DNA from: Pseudomonadota bacterium
GTDB taxonomy: Bacteria; Myxococcota_A; UBA796; GCA-2862545
NCBI GenBank assembly: GCA_947505245.1
Contig: CANNIZ010000045.1
Span: 1-38,004, forward strand
Length of the DNA stretch: 38,004 bases
Direction: 5' to 3'
Part shown: piece after piece, positions 23,878 to 31,987 of the stretch
Layout: each line of letters opens with the position of its first letter
How positions within the stretch are numbered: position 1 is the stretch's first letter
The notes under the pieces: generated by a model
Told to the model about the DNA's origin: nothing
What the model saw: only the letters and a program-made list of their open reading frames with translations
Databases searched by the model: none
Position numbers and translations under genes: made by a program

Positions 23878-25220
23878 AGTTCCCGGAACGCCCCTCGCTC
23901 GGCAAGGCCGCGCCATGGTCCCCGCCGTCCCCCGTCAGGCGCGTGCTCGACCGCAAAGCGACGATCTACGCGCACGTCGACGCGACGCTCCCGCTCGTGA
24001 GCGTGCGGATCCAGCTGCCGATCGGCAGCGTCGACGACCCGCTCGACATGCCCGGCGCCACGGCGCTCGCCGCCGCGATGATGCAGGAGGCGTCTGGCGA
24101 TCACTCCTCGCTCGAGCGGTCGGCCGCGTTTGATCGCCTCGCTGCGAGGTCGTCCGCGGTGGCCGGCAAGGACTGGACGACGGTCACCCTCGACGTGCAC
24201 CGCGACCGGCTGTACGCCGCGCTGCCGCTGGTGGTGGACGCGTTCGTCCGCCCGCGGTTCCTCGAAGGGGACTGGGAGCGCGTGCTCGGCCGCCATGTCA
24301 CCGGCATCAGCCAGGGCCTCGACGACAACGGCTTCGTCTCCGCTCAGGTCACGCCGTCCGCCCTGTTCGGCGCGGACCATCCGTACGGCCATCCCGTTCA
24401 CGGGACGATCGACGGCTGCAACGCCACCACGCTCGTCGAAGCGCAGCGACGCTGGAACGTCGCGCACGACCGCGCAGCCCCGTCCATCGCCGTCACCGGA
24501 GACATCGATCTCGACGCGTTTGTCGAGCGCCTCGGCTCGCTGCTCCCGATGTGTGCAGGTCGCGCTCGCGTGCCGGTGGTACCCGTCGGAGCGAAGCCCG
24601 GCAGGTACTTCGTAGACAGCCCGGGCTCCCAACAGACCGCGGTGCGCGTCGCCCTGCCGGGGCCGTCCGGCCGGTCGCCCGAGCGGCACGCCCTGGACCT
24701 CGCGCGCATCGCGCTGGGCGGCAGCTTCACGTCGCGCCTGAACCAGCGCCTGCGCGAAGAGAAGGGCTACACCTACGGTGCGCGGCTCGCGATGGCCTGC
24801 TGGCAAGGCACGGGGGCGATCTCGGCGGCCGCGAGCGTACAAGCCGACGCGACCGCACCCGCGTTGGCGGACACGCTGGAGGTGCTGCGCACGGCGGCGC
24901 TCGCGGGCTTCGACGACGACGAGATCGAGCGGTCCCGCGCCCAGGCGCTGCACGACCTCGTGGACGTCGCCGAGTCGCGGGCGGGCCTGTCGGGCGCATA
25001 CGCGCTCGAGATCGAGGCCGGTCGCGACCCGATGGCCGTCGGAGCGCTCGGCGAGACGATCGCGGCGGTCGATCGTGCGGCCGTCAACGCCGCGACCCGG
25101 CAGTGGATCGATCCCCACGAGGCGACGATCATCCTCGTCGGAGACTGGTCCGCGGTCGGGGAGTCGCTCGAGGCGTTCGGCGATTGGACGCGCGTGGACC
25201 CGTTCGGGAGACCGATCTAG
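23874..25220 (+). CDS. M16 family peptidase, non-catalytic partner subunit
   Basis: A 448-residue M16-fold protein. The place of HxxEH in the first domain reads ATALAAAMMQEASGD, so zinc is not bound, as in the alpha-type partner of M16B heterodimers. The C-terminal domain retains the substrate-binding R/Y element (LREEKGYTYGARL) and the GGSFTSRLNQRL helix that completes the active site of the catalytic partner. GTG 23874 overlaps the upstream stop as GTGA, which favours equal synthesis of both chains. The stop codon is part of a CTAG that is also the stop of the convergent metalloprotease gene. No signal peptide is visible, so the location of the pair (cytoplasm or periplasm) is open. Confidence 0.93.
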   Translation: MKFPERPSLGKAAPWSPPSPVRRVLDRKATIYAHVDATLPLVSVRIQLPIGSVDDPLDMPGATALAAAMMQEASGDHSSLERSAAFDRLAARSSAVAGKDWTTVTLDVHRDRLYAALPLVVDAFVRPRFLEGDWERVLGRHVTGISQGLDDNGFVSAQVTPSALFGADHPYGHPVHGTIDGCNATTLVEAQRRWNVAHDRAAPSIAVTGDIDLDAFVERLGSLLPMCAGRARVPVVPVGAKPGRYFVDSPGSQQTAVRVALPGPSGRSPERHALDLARIALGGSFTSRLNQRLREEKGYTYGARLAMACWQGTGAISAAASVQADATAPALADTLEVLRTAALAGFDDDEIERSRAQALHDLVDVAESRAGLSGAYALEIEAGRDPMAVGALGETIAAVDRAAVNAATRQWIDPHEATIILVGDWSAVGESLEAFGDWTRVDPFGRPI

Positions 25221-26596
25221 CGGCGACGGCGCGCAGCGAGCACGAGCGCTGCAAGCCCGAGGAGCGGGAACTGAGCGGACGACGAGTCACACGCGCACCC
25301 GCCGGGGTCTTCTGCGCCGGTCTCGCCGGTGTCAGCGGGCGCGAAGCACGCGTCCACGAACGCCTCGGTGCCGAGGCAGAACCGCCGCTTCGCGCTCTGG
25401 TCGCCGATCGCGGGGTAGGTGCCGAGCAGCCAGTAGGCGCCCGCCGGCAGCTCGCCCACCACACCCGTCGCGGCGCCGTCGAACGTGACGACCGCGTCCT
25501 CGACGGGGCCATCTTCGGCTCCGCCCTGTACGGGGTGCAAAGCGAACACGAGCTCCGGCGCAGGCGCCTCGATGCCGAAGGCGAGGGGGCCTCCTGCGTG
25601 ATCGATGCGATAGTACGTGGCGGCCAGCGGGTAGAACCGGTTGTCGTCGTCGATCCCCGCGCCCTCGGCTTCGGCGGTGATGCCGTCGAGCTCGGCTGCG
25701 TAGGGGTACTGGGCGGTGGCGGCCCCGGCGCGGTCTCCCGTCGCGAGGTTCATCGTCGCGAAGTCGAACCACGCGTCCCGCAGCGTGTCGCCGTACTCCA
25801 CCAGCGCGGCTTCCACGAGAGGCATGGGGAACTCGGCGCCGTCCGCCTCCGTGGCCTCGAGCAGCGCGACGATCAGGGAAGGATCGTGCCGCAGCGTGAG
25901 GAAGTCCCAGAACAGCGCGGTCGCGTACGCGAACGCGGGCACCGGGCCCCCAGGAGGCCTGTCGATCGCACGGCTGGTGTCGTCGAGGTAGGCCTGGGCG
26001 AACCACACGAAGTCTTCGACGTTGGGCTCGAAGAACCGCTCGGCCCAGACCGCTGTGCCCTCCGAGAACCACACAGGCTCGTCGGCGGCGTACGCGGACT
26101 GCACGGCGTGAAACAGCTCGTGGCTGGTGAGGACGGTGACGGCTTCGTGCAGATCGGGGTACCCGTACCCGCGGAAGTCGTTCTCCATCACCATGTAGCC
26201 GGAGCAGCGCTGCGGGGTTCCGGAGCAACGATCGACGCCGAAGTTCCCGTCGGCGTCACCTCCGAAGTCGACGAGGTAGAAGTCGAACGCGCCGCTCCCG
26301 CCGAGGTCCGAGAGACCCAGGTCGGCTTCGGAGAGGGGCGGCAAGAACCCGGCGTCCGCATACGCGGCCAGGGCGGCGGCCGCCGTAATGGCGACGTCCT
26401 GAGCGAAGTCAGGGACGCCGTCGGCGTCGCCGTCAAAGAGCTTCGTGACGTTCGGCCCGTCTACGCTGAAGTGTACGCGCACCACGCCGGTCGGCTCGTC
26501 CCACGACTGCACGACATCCGTCGCGTCAAACGCGTACATCCCCCCTTCCGTCGGCCGTTGCGCGAACGCAGCGGCGACGAGGAGCAGGCTAGTCAA
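25217..26596 (-). CDS. MXAN_6640-type putative metalloprotease with MYXO-CTERM tail
   Basis: A 459-residue secreted metalloprotease candidate. HELFH at residues 159-163 with WFSEGTAVWAE (E179/E185) makes a gluzincin-like zinc site. Around it are DFYLVDFGG and a Cys-containing DRCSGTPQRCSGYMV loop typical of the myxobacterial MXAN_6640 family. The C-terminus is GGCACDSS, a hydrophobic helix and ARRRR, a clear MYXO-CTERM tail, so surface anchoring or processing is expected. The start is TTG 26596, giving a very short signal (MTSLLLVAAAFAQ) without basic residues. It overlaps the end of the HmuY-like gene by eight bases, so the two are one transcription unit. The stop shares CTAG with the M16 gene. 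Confidence 0.9.
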   Translation of the reverse strand: MTSLLLVAAAFAQRPTEGGMYAFDATDVVQSWDEPTGVVRVHFSVDGPNVTKLFDGDADGVPDFAQDVAITAAAALAAYADAGFLPPLSEADLGLSDLGGSGAFDFYLVDFGGDADGNFGVDRCSGTPQRCSGYMVMENDFRGYGYPDLHEAVTVLTSHELFHAVQSAYAADEPVWFSEGTAVWAERFFEPNVEDFVWFAQAYLDDTSRAIDRPPGGPVPAFAYATALFWDFLTLRHDPSLIVALLEATEADGAEFPMPLVEAALVEYGDTLRDAWFDFATMNLATGDRAGAATAQYPYAAELDGITAEAEGAGIDDDNRFYPLAATYYRIDHAGGPLAFGIEAPAPELVFALHPVQGGAEDGPVEDAVVTFDGAATGVVGELPAGAYWLLGTYPAIGDQSAKRRFCLGTEAFVDACFAPADTGETGAEDPGGCACDSSSAQFPLLGLAALVLAARRRR

Positions 26597-27335
26597 CGTA
26601 CGCCCAGCGCCAGGTGAAGTGGCCGCTGGTGTCGGTGTCTGGCGCGCCGCCGCTGTTGCACTCGGCCTGTCCGGTGCCGTAGTACTCCTCGACGACGAAC
26701 TTGATCACGTGCCCGTCCGCCAACTGGAGCAGGGCCGGGTGCCCCGTCGTCTTGACGCAGGACTCGTACGACCACCACGGCGAAAGCACCACCTGGGGGC
26801 TGTTCAGGCCGAACGAGTCGGGAATGTAGGCGCAGGAGTCCGAGTAGAACGCCTCGCGCACGTACTCGACGCCGACAGGAACCTCGGTGATCGATTCGTA
26901 CGTCGCCTCGGGGAAGACTGCAGCGCCGACACACGACGGGCCGGACACGCCGCCGTTCAGGCGCAACCCGAAGCGGCGGGCGGCGATGTCCCAGTCCATC
27001 GACTCGAGCGCGGTCTGGTCGTCGATATCGACGCGCTGCGCGCCCGTCGCGGTGAACTTCACGTACACCCATGGGTTGTTGGCGGCCACGTTGTAGCCGC
27101 CTCCGTCCGCATCCACGGTGGTGACGAAGTCTGCGCCGTCCGTCGTCGTCACCACGTCCGCATCGGTCGCGACCTTGTCGTCGTGAAGCGAGAGGTCCGC
27201 GAAGATGTCGTCTTCGCAGGGGACCGTGGTGGGCGTCGTGCACACGGGCTGGGGGCCGGTGTCGGCGCTCGTGTCGGAGTCGCCACCGCCGTTGCAGGCG
27301 ATGAGCGAAAGAGCGAGGGCGACGGTGTTGCGCAT
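26589..27335 (-). CDS. HmuY-family lipoprotein
   Basis: A 248-residue lipoprotein of the HmuY family, named after the heme-binding hemophore-like protein of Porphyromonas. ATG 27335 has GGAGG four bases upstream. The signal is MRNTVALALSLIAC. After an acidic linker the family core appears: NNPWVYVKFTATG, then SMDWDIAARRFGLRLNGG, the most characteristic motif, and GPSCVGAAVFP. The C-terminal strands (GHVIKFVVEEYYGTG, HFTWRWAYVD) fit the same fold. Heme ligands of HmuY (two His) are not conserved in most relatives and cannot be confirmed here, so heme binding is uncertain. No TonB-dependent receptor is nearby. It overlaps the downstream metalloprotease gene, suggesting joint expression. Confidence 0.87.
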   Translation of the reverse strand: MRNTVALALSLIACNGGGDSDTSADTGPQPVCTTPTTVPCEDDIFADLSLHDDKVATDADVVTTTDGADFVTTVDADGGGYNVAANNPWVYVKFTATGAQRVDIDDQTALESMDWDIAARRFGLRLNGGVSGPSCVGAAVFPEATYESITEVPVGVEYVREAFYSDSCAYIPDSFGLNSPQVVLSPWWSYESCVKTTGHPALLQLADGHVIKFVVEEYYGTGQAECNSGGAPDTDTSGHFTWRWAYVD

Positions 27336-27369
27336 GTTTCCTCCGCGCCCCCCTTAGCCGGGGCCGCGC

Positions 27370-27375
27370 TATGCT
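27370..27375 (+). promoter_or_regulatory. candidate -10 box of the subtilase gene
   Basis: TATGCT lies 16 bases before the ATG at 27392 in the divergent gap with the HmuY-like gene; GGAGG follows at 27383-27387. On the other strand GGCTAAGG at 27360-27353 may serve the HmuY-like gene. No -35 is evident. Confidence 0.3.
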
Positions 27376-27391
27376 GCGACCCGGAGGCGAC

Positions 27392-28663
27392 ATGGAACCC
27401 GCACCCTCGCGCGACGCCGTCGTGTTGCTGGTGGACGCCGAACACGTCCCGCCCGCCCTCATCGCAGAGGGACGCCCGCTCGGGGCCTCGCGTCGGACGT
27501 GGGTGGTCCCAGCCCACGGTCTCGTGAAGGAGGCGGTCGCGCGCTGGAGCGCAACGGAAGGCGTGATCAGCGCGGTCCCGGACACGCTCAGGCCGCTGCA
27601 CCGTCGGTTCGACGACCCCGAATACGACCGCCAGTGGTACCTCGACGAGCTCGGAATGGAGCCGCTGTTCGACGTCTCGCTCGGCGATCCGTCGATCCGT
27701 GTCGCGGTGATCGACTCGGGCATCGACATCGCGCACCCGGACCTGGCTGCAGGCATCGTCGATCCCTACGACGCCTACGACGACGACGCCGACCCGAGCC
27801 CCAACCCGGGTGAGTTCTGCAACGGGTCTTCCACCGCGATTTGCGACGAACACGGCACGGCGGTCTCGGGGGTAATCGCTGCGCGCGCGAACAACGGGGA
27901 GGGGATCGTCGGCCTGTGTTCGGCGTGTACGCTCGTGCCGATCAAGCTCCTCGGCGACGGCATGGGGGCGCTGTCGGGAGACATCGCGGCGTTCGAGCAT
28001 GCGATCGAGTCCGACGCCGGCGTGATCAACAATTCGTGGGGCTTCGTCGACCCCACCACCGTGCCCGCCCCCCTCGCGGACGTGATCCACCGCGCAGCGA
28101 CCGAGCCCCGCGGCGGCAAGGGTGCGGTCGTCGTGTTCGCTGCCGGAAACGACGATCGCGAGCTCGGAAACGACGAGATGGAGGCGCTCGCGGACGTGTT
28201 GTGCGTGGGGGCTACCGATGTCTACGGCGCCCCGACGGCGTACACGAACACCGGTGATGCCCTCGACGTCGCCGCGCCCTCGGCCACCTACAGCACGGCG
28301 CCCGGCGGCTACACGGACGCGTTCGGCGGTACGAGCGCGGCCGCACCGGTGGTGTCGGGCCTCGCCGCATGGATCCTTTCGGTGTCGCCCGACCTCACCG
28401 CCGCCGAAGTCCACGCCGTGATCGTCGAGACCGCGCAGAAGTCGCCGATGGTCACGTTCGACGCCGAAGGCCACCACCCGATCTACGGCTACGGGAACCT
28501 CGCTCCCGACGCGATCCTCGCCCGGCTGTTCCCGGTCGATACCGGTTCGGAAGAGGGCCCGAAGGCGTGCGGCTGCTCGGGCACCGGACAGCCCGGCCCG
28601 TGGCTGCTTGTCGCGATCGGAGCGCTGCTCGCCCGCCGTCAGGCCCGAACCATCCAGAGGTGA
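27392..28663 (+). CDS. S8 subtilisin-like serine protease with MYXO-CTERM-like tail
   Basis: A 423-residue subtilase. The catalytic triad is D108 in VAVIDSGID, H154 in CDEHGTAVSG and S315 in FGGTSAAAP, with the oxyanion Asn in FAAGNDD. An N-terminal inhibitor-like propeptide region (residues 1 to about 85) precedes the peptidase domain. ATG 27392 is chosen for GGAGG at 27383-27387; ATG 27371 has none. No signal peptide is seen with either start, which is odd for a protein whose end (ACGCSGTG, hydrophobic helix, ARRQ) is MYXO-CTERM-like. After the Arg pair it has seven extra residues (QARTIQR) that coincide with the overlap with the convergent GNAT gene. The four Cys around the active-site His suggest disulfides and an oxidising location. 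Confidence 0.92.
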   Translation: MEPAPSRDAVVLLVDAEHVPPALIAEGRPLGASRRTWVVPAHGLVKEAVARWSATEGVISAVPDTLRPLHRRFDDPEYDRQWYLDELGMEPLFDVSLGDPSIRVAVIDSGIDIAHPDLAAGIVDPYDAYDDDADPSPNPGEFCNGSSTAICDEHGTAVSGVIAARANNGEGIVGLCSACTLVPIKLLGDGMGALSGDIAAFEHAIESDAGVINNSWGFVDPTTVPAPLADVIHRAATEPRGGKGAVVVFAAGNDDRELGNDEMEALADVLCVGATDVYGAPTAYTNTGDALDVAAPSATYSTAPGGYTDAFGGTSAAAPVVSGLAAWILSVSPDLTAAEVHAVIVETAQKSPMVTFDAEGHHPIYGYGNLAPDAILARLFPVDTGSEEGPKACGCSGTGQPGPWLLVAIGALLARRQARTIQR

Positions 28664-29061
28664 GGCCCCGCCTCGGGGATCTCGAACACATCCCCGATCG
28701 GACGCCACCCCTCGCGCTCGTAGAACCCCTGGGCGCTCACGCGGGCGTTGCACCACAGGGGAGCGGCGACGTGGGCGCGCACGGCGTCCAAGAGCAGGTG
28801 ACCCACCCCCGTCCCGCGCAATGCGGCCTCCACAGCCATCCCGCGCAGCTGCCAGGCGGGCCCGTCCCCCTGACCCGGCCACGGACGATGCATGACCGAC
28901 GCGATCCCCACGACGCGATCACCGTCGGTCGCGACGAAGTGGGTCGTCGTCGCTTCGAGATCCCCCGTCCACCGCGACGCCGCCTCGGGCATCCCGGCGC
29001 GAAGGGCGGTCATCCGCAGGGGGACGACCTCGTCGACGGTTGCGGTGCGAACGCGAATCAT
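28639..29061 (-). CDS. GNAT family N-acetyltransferase
   Basis: A 140-residue single-domain GNAT enzyme. The acetyl-CoA region reads WQLRGMAVEAALRGTGVGHLL, which contains the conserved R/Q-x-x-G-x-G/A pattern as RGTGVG. It is followed by the C-terminal ARVSAQGFYEREGW motif, both typical of the family. ATG 29061 is preceded by GGGGAG at a good distance; the frame runs on upstream without coding character. The acceptor is unknown. It is divergent from the methyltransferase gene with only 39 bases between, and its 3' end overlaps the subtilase gene by 25 bases. Confidence 0.9.
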   Translation of the reverse strand: MIRVRTATVDEVVPLRMTALRAGMPEAASRWTGDLEATTTHFVATDGDRVVGIASVMHRPWPGQGDGPAWQLRGMAVEAALRGTGVGHLLLDAVRAHVAAPLWCNARVSAQGFYEREGWRPIGDVFEIPEAGPHLWMVRA

Positions 29062-29100
29062 TGGACTCCCCGAGACGGTCCAACCATGTGACATGGCGGG

Positions 29101-30585
29101 ATGTTTGCCGCACATGTGGACCGTTGGGAGAGCGAGGGTCGGGTGGTCTTGTTCGACCGATCGACCGGTCGCTCCGTGGTGCTCGACCCGTCGTCGCTCG
29201 AGAACGTCACCCCGCCGCTCCTCGACCGCCTCGCGCGCCTCGGAATGATCGAGGGGCGTCCCCTGCAGCGGGCGGGTCTGATCGTCTGCCGGTCGCGGCT
29301 CCCGCTCGTGCGGCCCGATCGGTCCGAGCTCTGGTACCCGCACCCCGACGTGCACACCGCCGGCGGGCACGCGTTCGTCGCGCTGAAGCTGCGTCCGGAG
29401 AGCCTCGCTGTCTGGCGCGCGATCAACGACGCGCGGACGGTGTCGCAGGTAGCAAACGCAGTCGGATTGTCGGTAGACGCCGTCCTCGATGAGCTCGGAC
29501 CGTGGCTCGCCCCCGACGCCCAGCTGGTCCAGCTGCGAGAGACGAGGCCCCCGCCGGCCGATCGGTCGCTTTGGCGGTTCGTCGCGGCGCCGCGCACAAA
29601 GTCGGCGCGCACGATCGATCAGCACGGCGCCGACGGGGCGACCGACCTCGTCGCGTACCACCTCGCGATCGACGACGGCCCCGTCCACTTCGACGATCGC
29701 GAGACCACCGTCGCGCACGCGTTCGGGCTGGCGCACCCGGCGCTCGGGGGGCGCACGTTCGGTGGGGCGCTGTACGACGCGCTCGCAGGGGAGGGGTTCT
29801 GGCCGCCCGGCGGGCCCGTTGTGGAGGTCGGCTGCGGCGACGGCGAGATGGCCGAGGCCGTGGCGTGCAAGCTCGGTGACGCTCGCTACGTGCGCGTCGA
29901 CCTCTCTCCCGGTCTGCTCGCGACCCAACGCGCGCGCGCGCCGCAGACCCCAGGCGTGCTGGGGGACGCGCGCCACCTTCCGCTCCGGAACGCCAGCGTC
30001 GCTCGGGTCCTGTCCAACGAGGTGATCGCAGACCTCCCCGCCGTCCCCGTCGGGCCCGGCGATGACGGTCCGCTCGTGCGTGAGGTGCGCTCTCGCCTCG
30101 CGCGCTACGGCCTCCCCGCGCCCGCGTTCCGCCGCTGGTACAACCTCGGCGCGTGGCAATTCGTCGAAGAGATCGCGCGCGTGCTCGCGCCCGGCGGACG
30201 CGCGTACGTGTCCGAATTCGGCTCGATCGACGAGGACCCCGCGGAAGCCGTGCAGCTCGACCACCCCGAGGTCGGCATCCAGTTCGGGGAGCTCGCCGCG
30301 GTCGCGCGGGGTTGCGGCCTCGGCGCGCGCGTGGTGCGCCTTGATCGGTGGATGGGCTTTGACGACGCGGCCCGTCAGCTGTGGCGGCAGCACCACATGG
30401 CGCTCCGGGCCATGTCCCGTGCCGAGGGGCACCACCTGCCGGCCCGCGCCTGGACGCCCGAGTCGCTCGCAGCGGCCCTCCCGTTTCCGGTCGAAGGCGC
30501 CGCGTTCGTGCCTGTCACCGAGCCGGGGGCGGGCCCCGTGCCGAGCCGGTTCTTCGCGCTCCTGGTCGACCGCCCGCGGCAATAA
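29101..30585 (+). CDS. SAM-dependent methyltransferase with N-terminal winged-helix-like region
   Basis: A 494-residue protein. The C-terminal half is a class I SAM-dependent methyltransferase: motif I VEVGCGDGE at residues 241-249, the acidic end of strand 2 in VRVDLSPGLL, then GDARHLPLRNASVARVLSNE (motifs II/III). The usual catalytic region is interrupted by about 60 residues before EEIARVLAPGGRAYVSEFG. The N-terminal 170 residues contain a segment (LRPESLAVWRAINDARTVSQ, then AVGLSVDAVLDELGPWL) resembling a winged-helix or PqqD-like domain. ATG 29101 is the earliest possible start, with GGCGGG immediately before it at poor spacing, so a slightly later GTG (29116) is possible. There are no membrane segments. 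The methyl acceptor is unknown; a natural-product or peptide substrate would suit the PqqD-like part. Confidence 0.82.
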   Translation: MFAAHVDRWESEGRVVLFDRSTGRSVVLDPSSLENVTPPLLDRLARLGMIEGRPLQRAGLIVCRSRLPLVRPDRSELWYPHPDVHTAGGHAFVALKLRPESLAVWRAINDARTVSQVANAVGLSVDAVLDELGPWLAPDAQLVQLRETRPPPADRSLWRFVAAPRTKSARTIDQHGADGATDLVAYHLAIDDGPVHFDDRETTVAHAFGLAHPALGGRTFGGALYDALAGEGFWPPGGPVVEVGCGDGEMAEAVACKLGDARYVRVDLSPGLLATQRARAPQTPGVLGDARHLPLRNASVARVLSNEVIADLPAVPVGPGDDGPLVREVRSRLARYGLPAPAFRRWYNLGAWQFVEEIARVLAPGGRAYVSEFGSIDEDPAEAVQLDHPEVGIQFGELAAVARGCGLGARVVRLDRWMGFDDAARQLWRQHHMALRAMSRAEGHHLPARAWTPESLAAALPFPVEGAAFVPVTEPGAGPVPSRFFALLVDRPRQ

Positions 30586-30673
30586 TCCCGCACCGCCTGT
30601 CAAGATCCCGTCAGGGGCGCCTCCGTCGTTTGGCCCAGCTGTTGCACAGAGGCGGCGCACGGAGGGTTTCGAC

Positions 30674-31597
30674 ATGTGGTTTCTCCTCGCCCTTGCCTGC
30701 TCGGAATACGACCTCGAGCGGCCGGTCCTGGGTGACGGCCTCGCCGAAGACACGGCGGGCGGTGCTAATCCGTTGTTCGAAGCCTCCGACGATCAGGTGA
30801 TCGACGCGTTCGACGTCGCGACGCAGACGGACATCCTCGTGTTCGGTGACACGAGCACCTCGATGGAGCCCGAGCTCCTGACGATGAACGCGCACATCGA
30901 AGGGCTCGTCACCCGCCTCGCGACGTTCCAGTCCGACTGGCATCTGCTCGCCGTGACGGGTCCGTCGGGCTGCTCGGCAAACGGCTGGTCGGACGCCTCG
31001 ACGCCCGACTGGGCGGGCCGCTTCGCGCAGGACCTGCTCACGCCGCCCGGCGCGGACGACGTCGACGAGTGGGGCCTGAACAACGTGCTCGCCGCCGCGC
31101 AGAACTCGGGTGACGGCGGCTGCAACGAGGGGTTCCTTCGTCCAAATTCCCTGCTGCACGTGATCTTCGTTTCGGACGAAGACGACAATTCGCCCGGCTG
31201 GGAGAACGGCGGCGACTACTGGAAGCCCTACCTCGACGGGCTCCGCGCGCTGTCCAACGTGAAGCTGTCGGCGGTCGGCGGCCCCGTACCGGAAGCCTGC
31301 GACGGAGCCGAGCCCGGCCACGGCTACTGGGAGGCCGTGGCTGCCAGCGAAGGCACGTTCATCTCGATCTGCAGCGATTGGGACCAGCAGATCGAAGACC
31401 TCGCCAACACCTCGGCCGAGCAGCGCTCGTTCACGCTCACCACGCTCGCGGTGCCGGGCACGGTCCAGGTCGCGGTCGAAGGTGAGCTTCGCGACCGCGG
31501 CTGGACGTACGACGGTGCTTTGAACAAGGTCGTGTTCGACAACAGCGCGCCGATCGCCGGTCAGCACGTCGAGATCGCCTACGAACCGCGCCCGTGA
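30674..31597 (+). CDS. lipoprotein with vWA-like domain
   Basis: A 307-residue predicted lipoprotein. ATG 30674 has GGAGG at 30661-30665. The signal is extremely short: MWFLLALAC, eight residues before the Cys and no basic residue. After an acidic linker the von Willebrand A-like domain starts with TDILVFGDTSTSM, where D-x-S-x-S forms a metal-ion-dependent adhesion site, and continues through LLAVTGPSGCS, LLHVIFVSDEDD and a C-terminal beta domain (AVPGTVQVAVEGEL). Similar lipoproteins occur in many copies in Myxococcota. Adhesion or protein binding is the likely activity. The frame is open upstream but has no coding signs there. Confidence 0.85.
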   Translation: MWFLLALACSEYDLERPVLGDGLAEDTAGGANPLFEASDDQVIDAFDVATQTDILVFGDTSTSMEPELLTMNAHIEGLVTRLATFQSDWHLLAVTGPSGCSANGWSDASTPDWAGRFAQDLLTPPGADDVDEWGLNNVLAAAQNSGDGGCNEGFLRPNSLLHVIFVSDEDDNSPGWENGGDYWKPYLDGLRALSNVKLSAVGGPVPEACDGAEPGHGYWEAVAASEGTFISICSDWDQQIEDLANTSAEQRSFTLTTLAVPGTVQVAVEGELRDRGWTYDGALNKVVFDNSAPIAGQHVEIAYEPRP

Positions 31598-31627
31598 CCC
31601 GCGCGCGCGATCGGGCTAACGGGGCGC

Positions 31628-31987
31628 ATGAAACACGCTGTCCTGCTGCTCGTCGCGTTTACCGGCTGCGCCCCTTGTGACTTCCCGAAGGAGGCGACGC
31701 CGCTGCCTGGCGTGCTGAGCGCGGCCGACGACTGCGGCTACTGGACGGTCTCCGTGGGCGACCACCTCGTGGTCGGGCTGCCCGTCGAGACCGAAGCGGC
31801 GGTGTGCGCGGTCGAGGTCGACGACGGCGTGAGCCTGAACGCCGACCCGATCTTCACGAACTTCGCGCCGGATGGTCCCCGGTGGACGGTCGACGCGGTC
31901 GGGAATTCGGTCACCGAGCGCGGCACGGTCGACATCGATTGCGACGACGGAAGCGAGTGGCACGCGCTCGTACAGGTCCTCGAGTAA
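31628..31987 (+). CDS. small lipoprotein, unknown function
   Basis: A 119-residue predicted lipoprotein with the signal MKHAVLLLVAFTGC. The mature part has a Cys-rich start (CAPCDFPKE), further Cys in DDCGYW, AAVCAVEV and DIDCDDG, and a mainly beta composition, suggesting a small disulfide-bonded beta domain. A GGGGCGC stretch lies directly before the ATG, and GCTAAC lies eight bases upstream. Its stop overlaps the next start as TAATG, so the rRNA methyltransferase gene downstream is translationally linked, although the two have no evident functional relation. Not recognised as a family. Confidence 0.8.
   Translation: MKHAVLLLVAFTGCAPCDFPKEATPLPGVLSAADDCGYWTVSVGDHLVVGLPVETEAAVCAVEVDDGVSLNADPIFTNFAPDGPRWTVDAVGNSVTERGTVDIDCDDGSEWHALVQVLE

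Noticed and set aside
30598..30625. Hairpin-like CCTGTC/GTCAGG as a terminator after the methyltransferase gene
   Set aside because: The stem has a mismatch, a long loop and no T-run; support is too weak.
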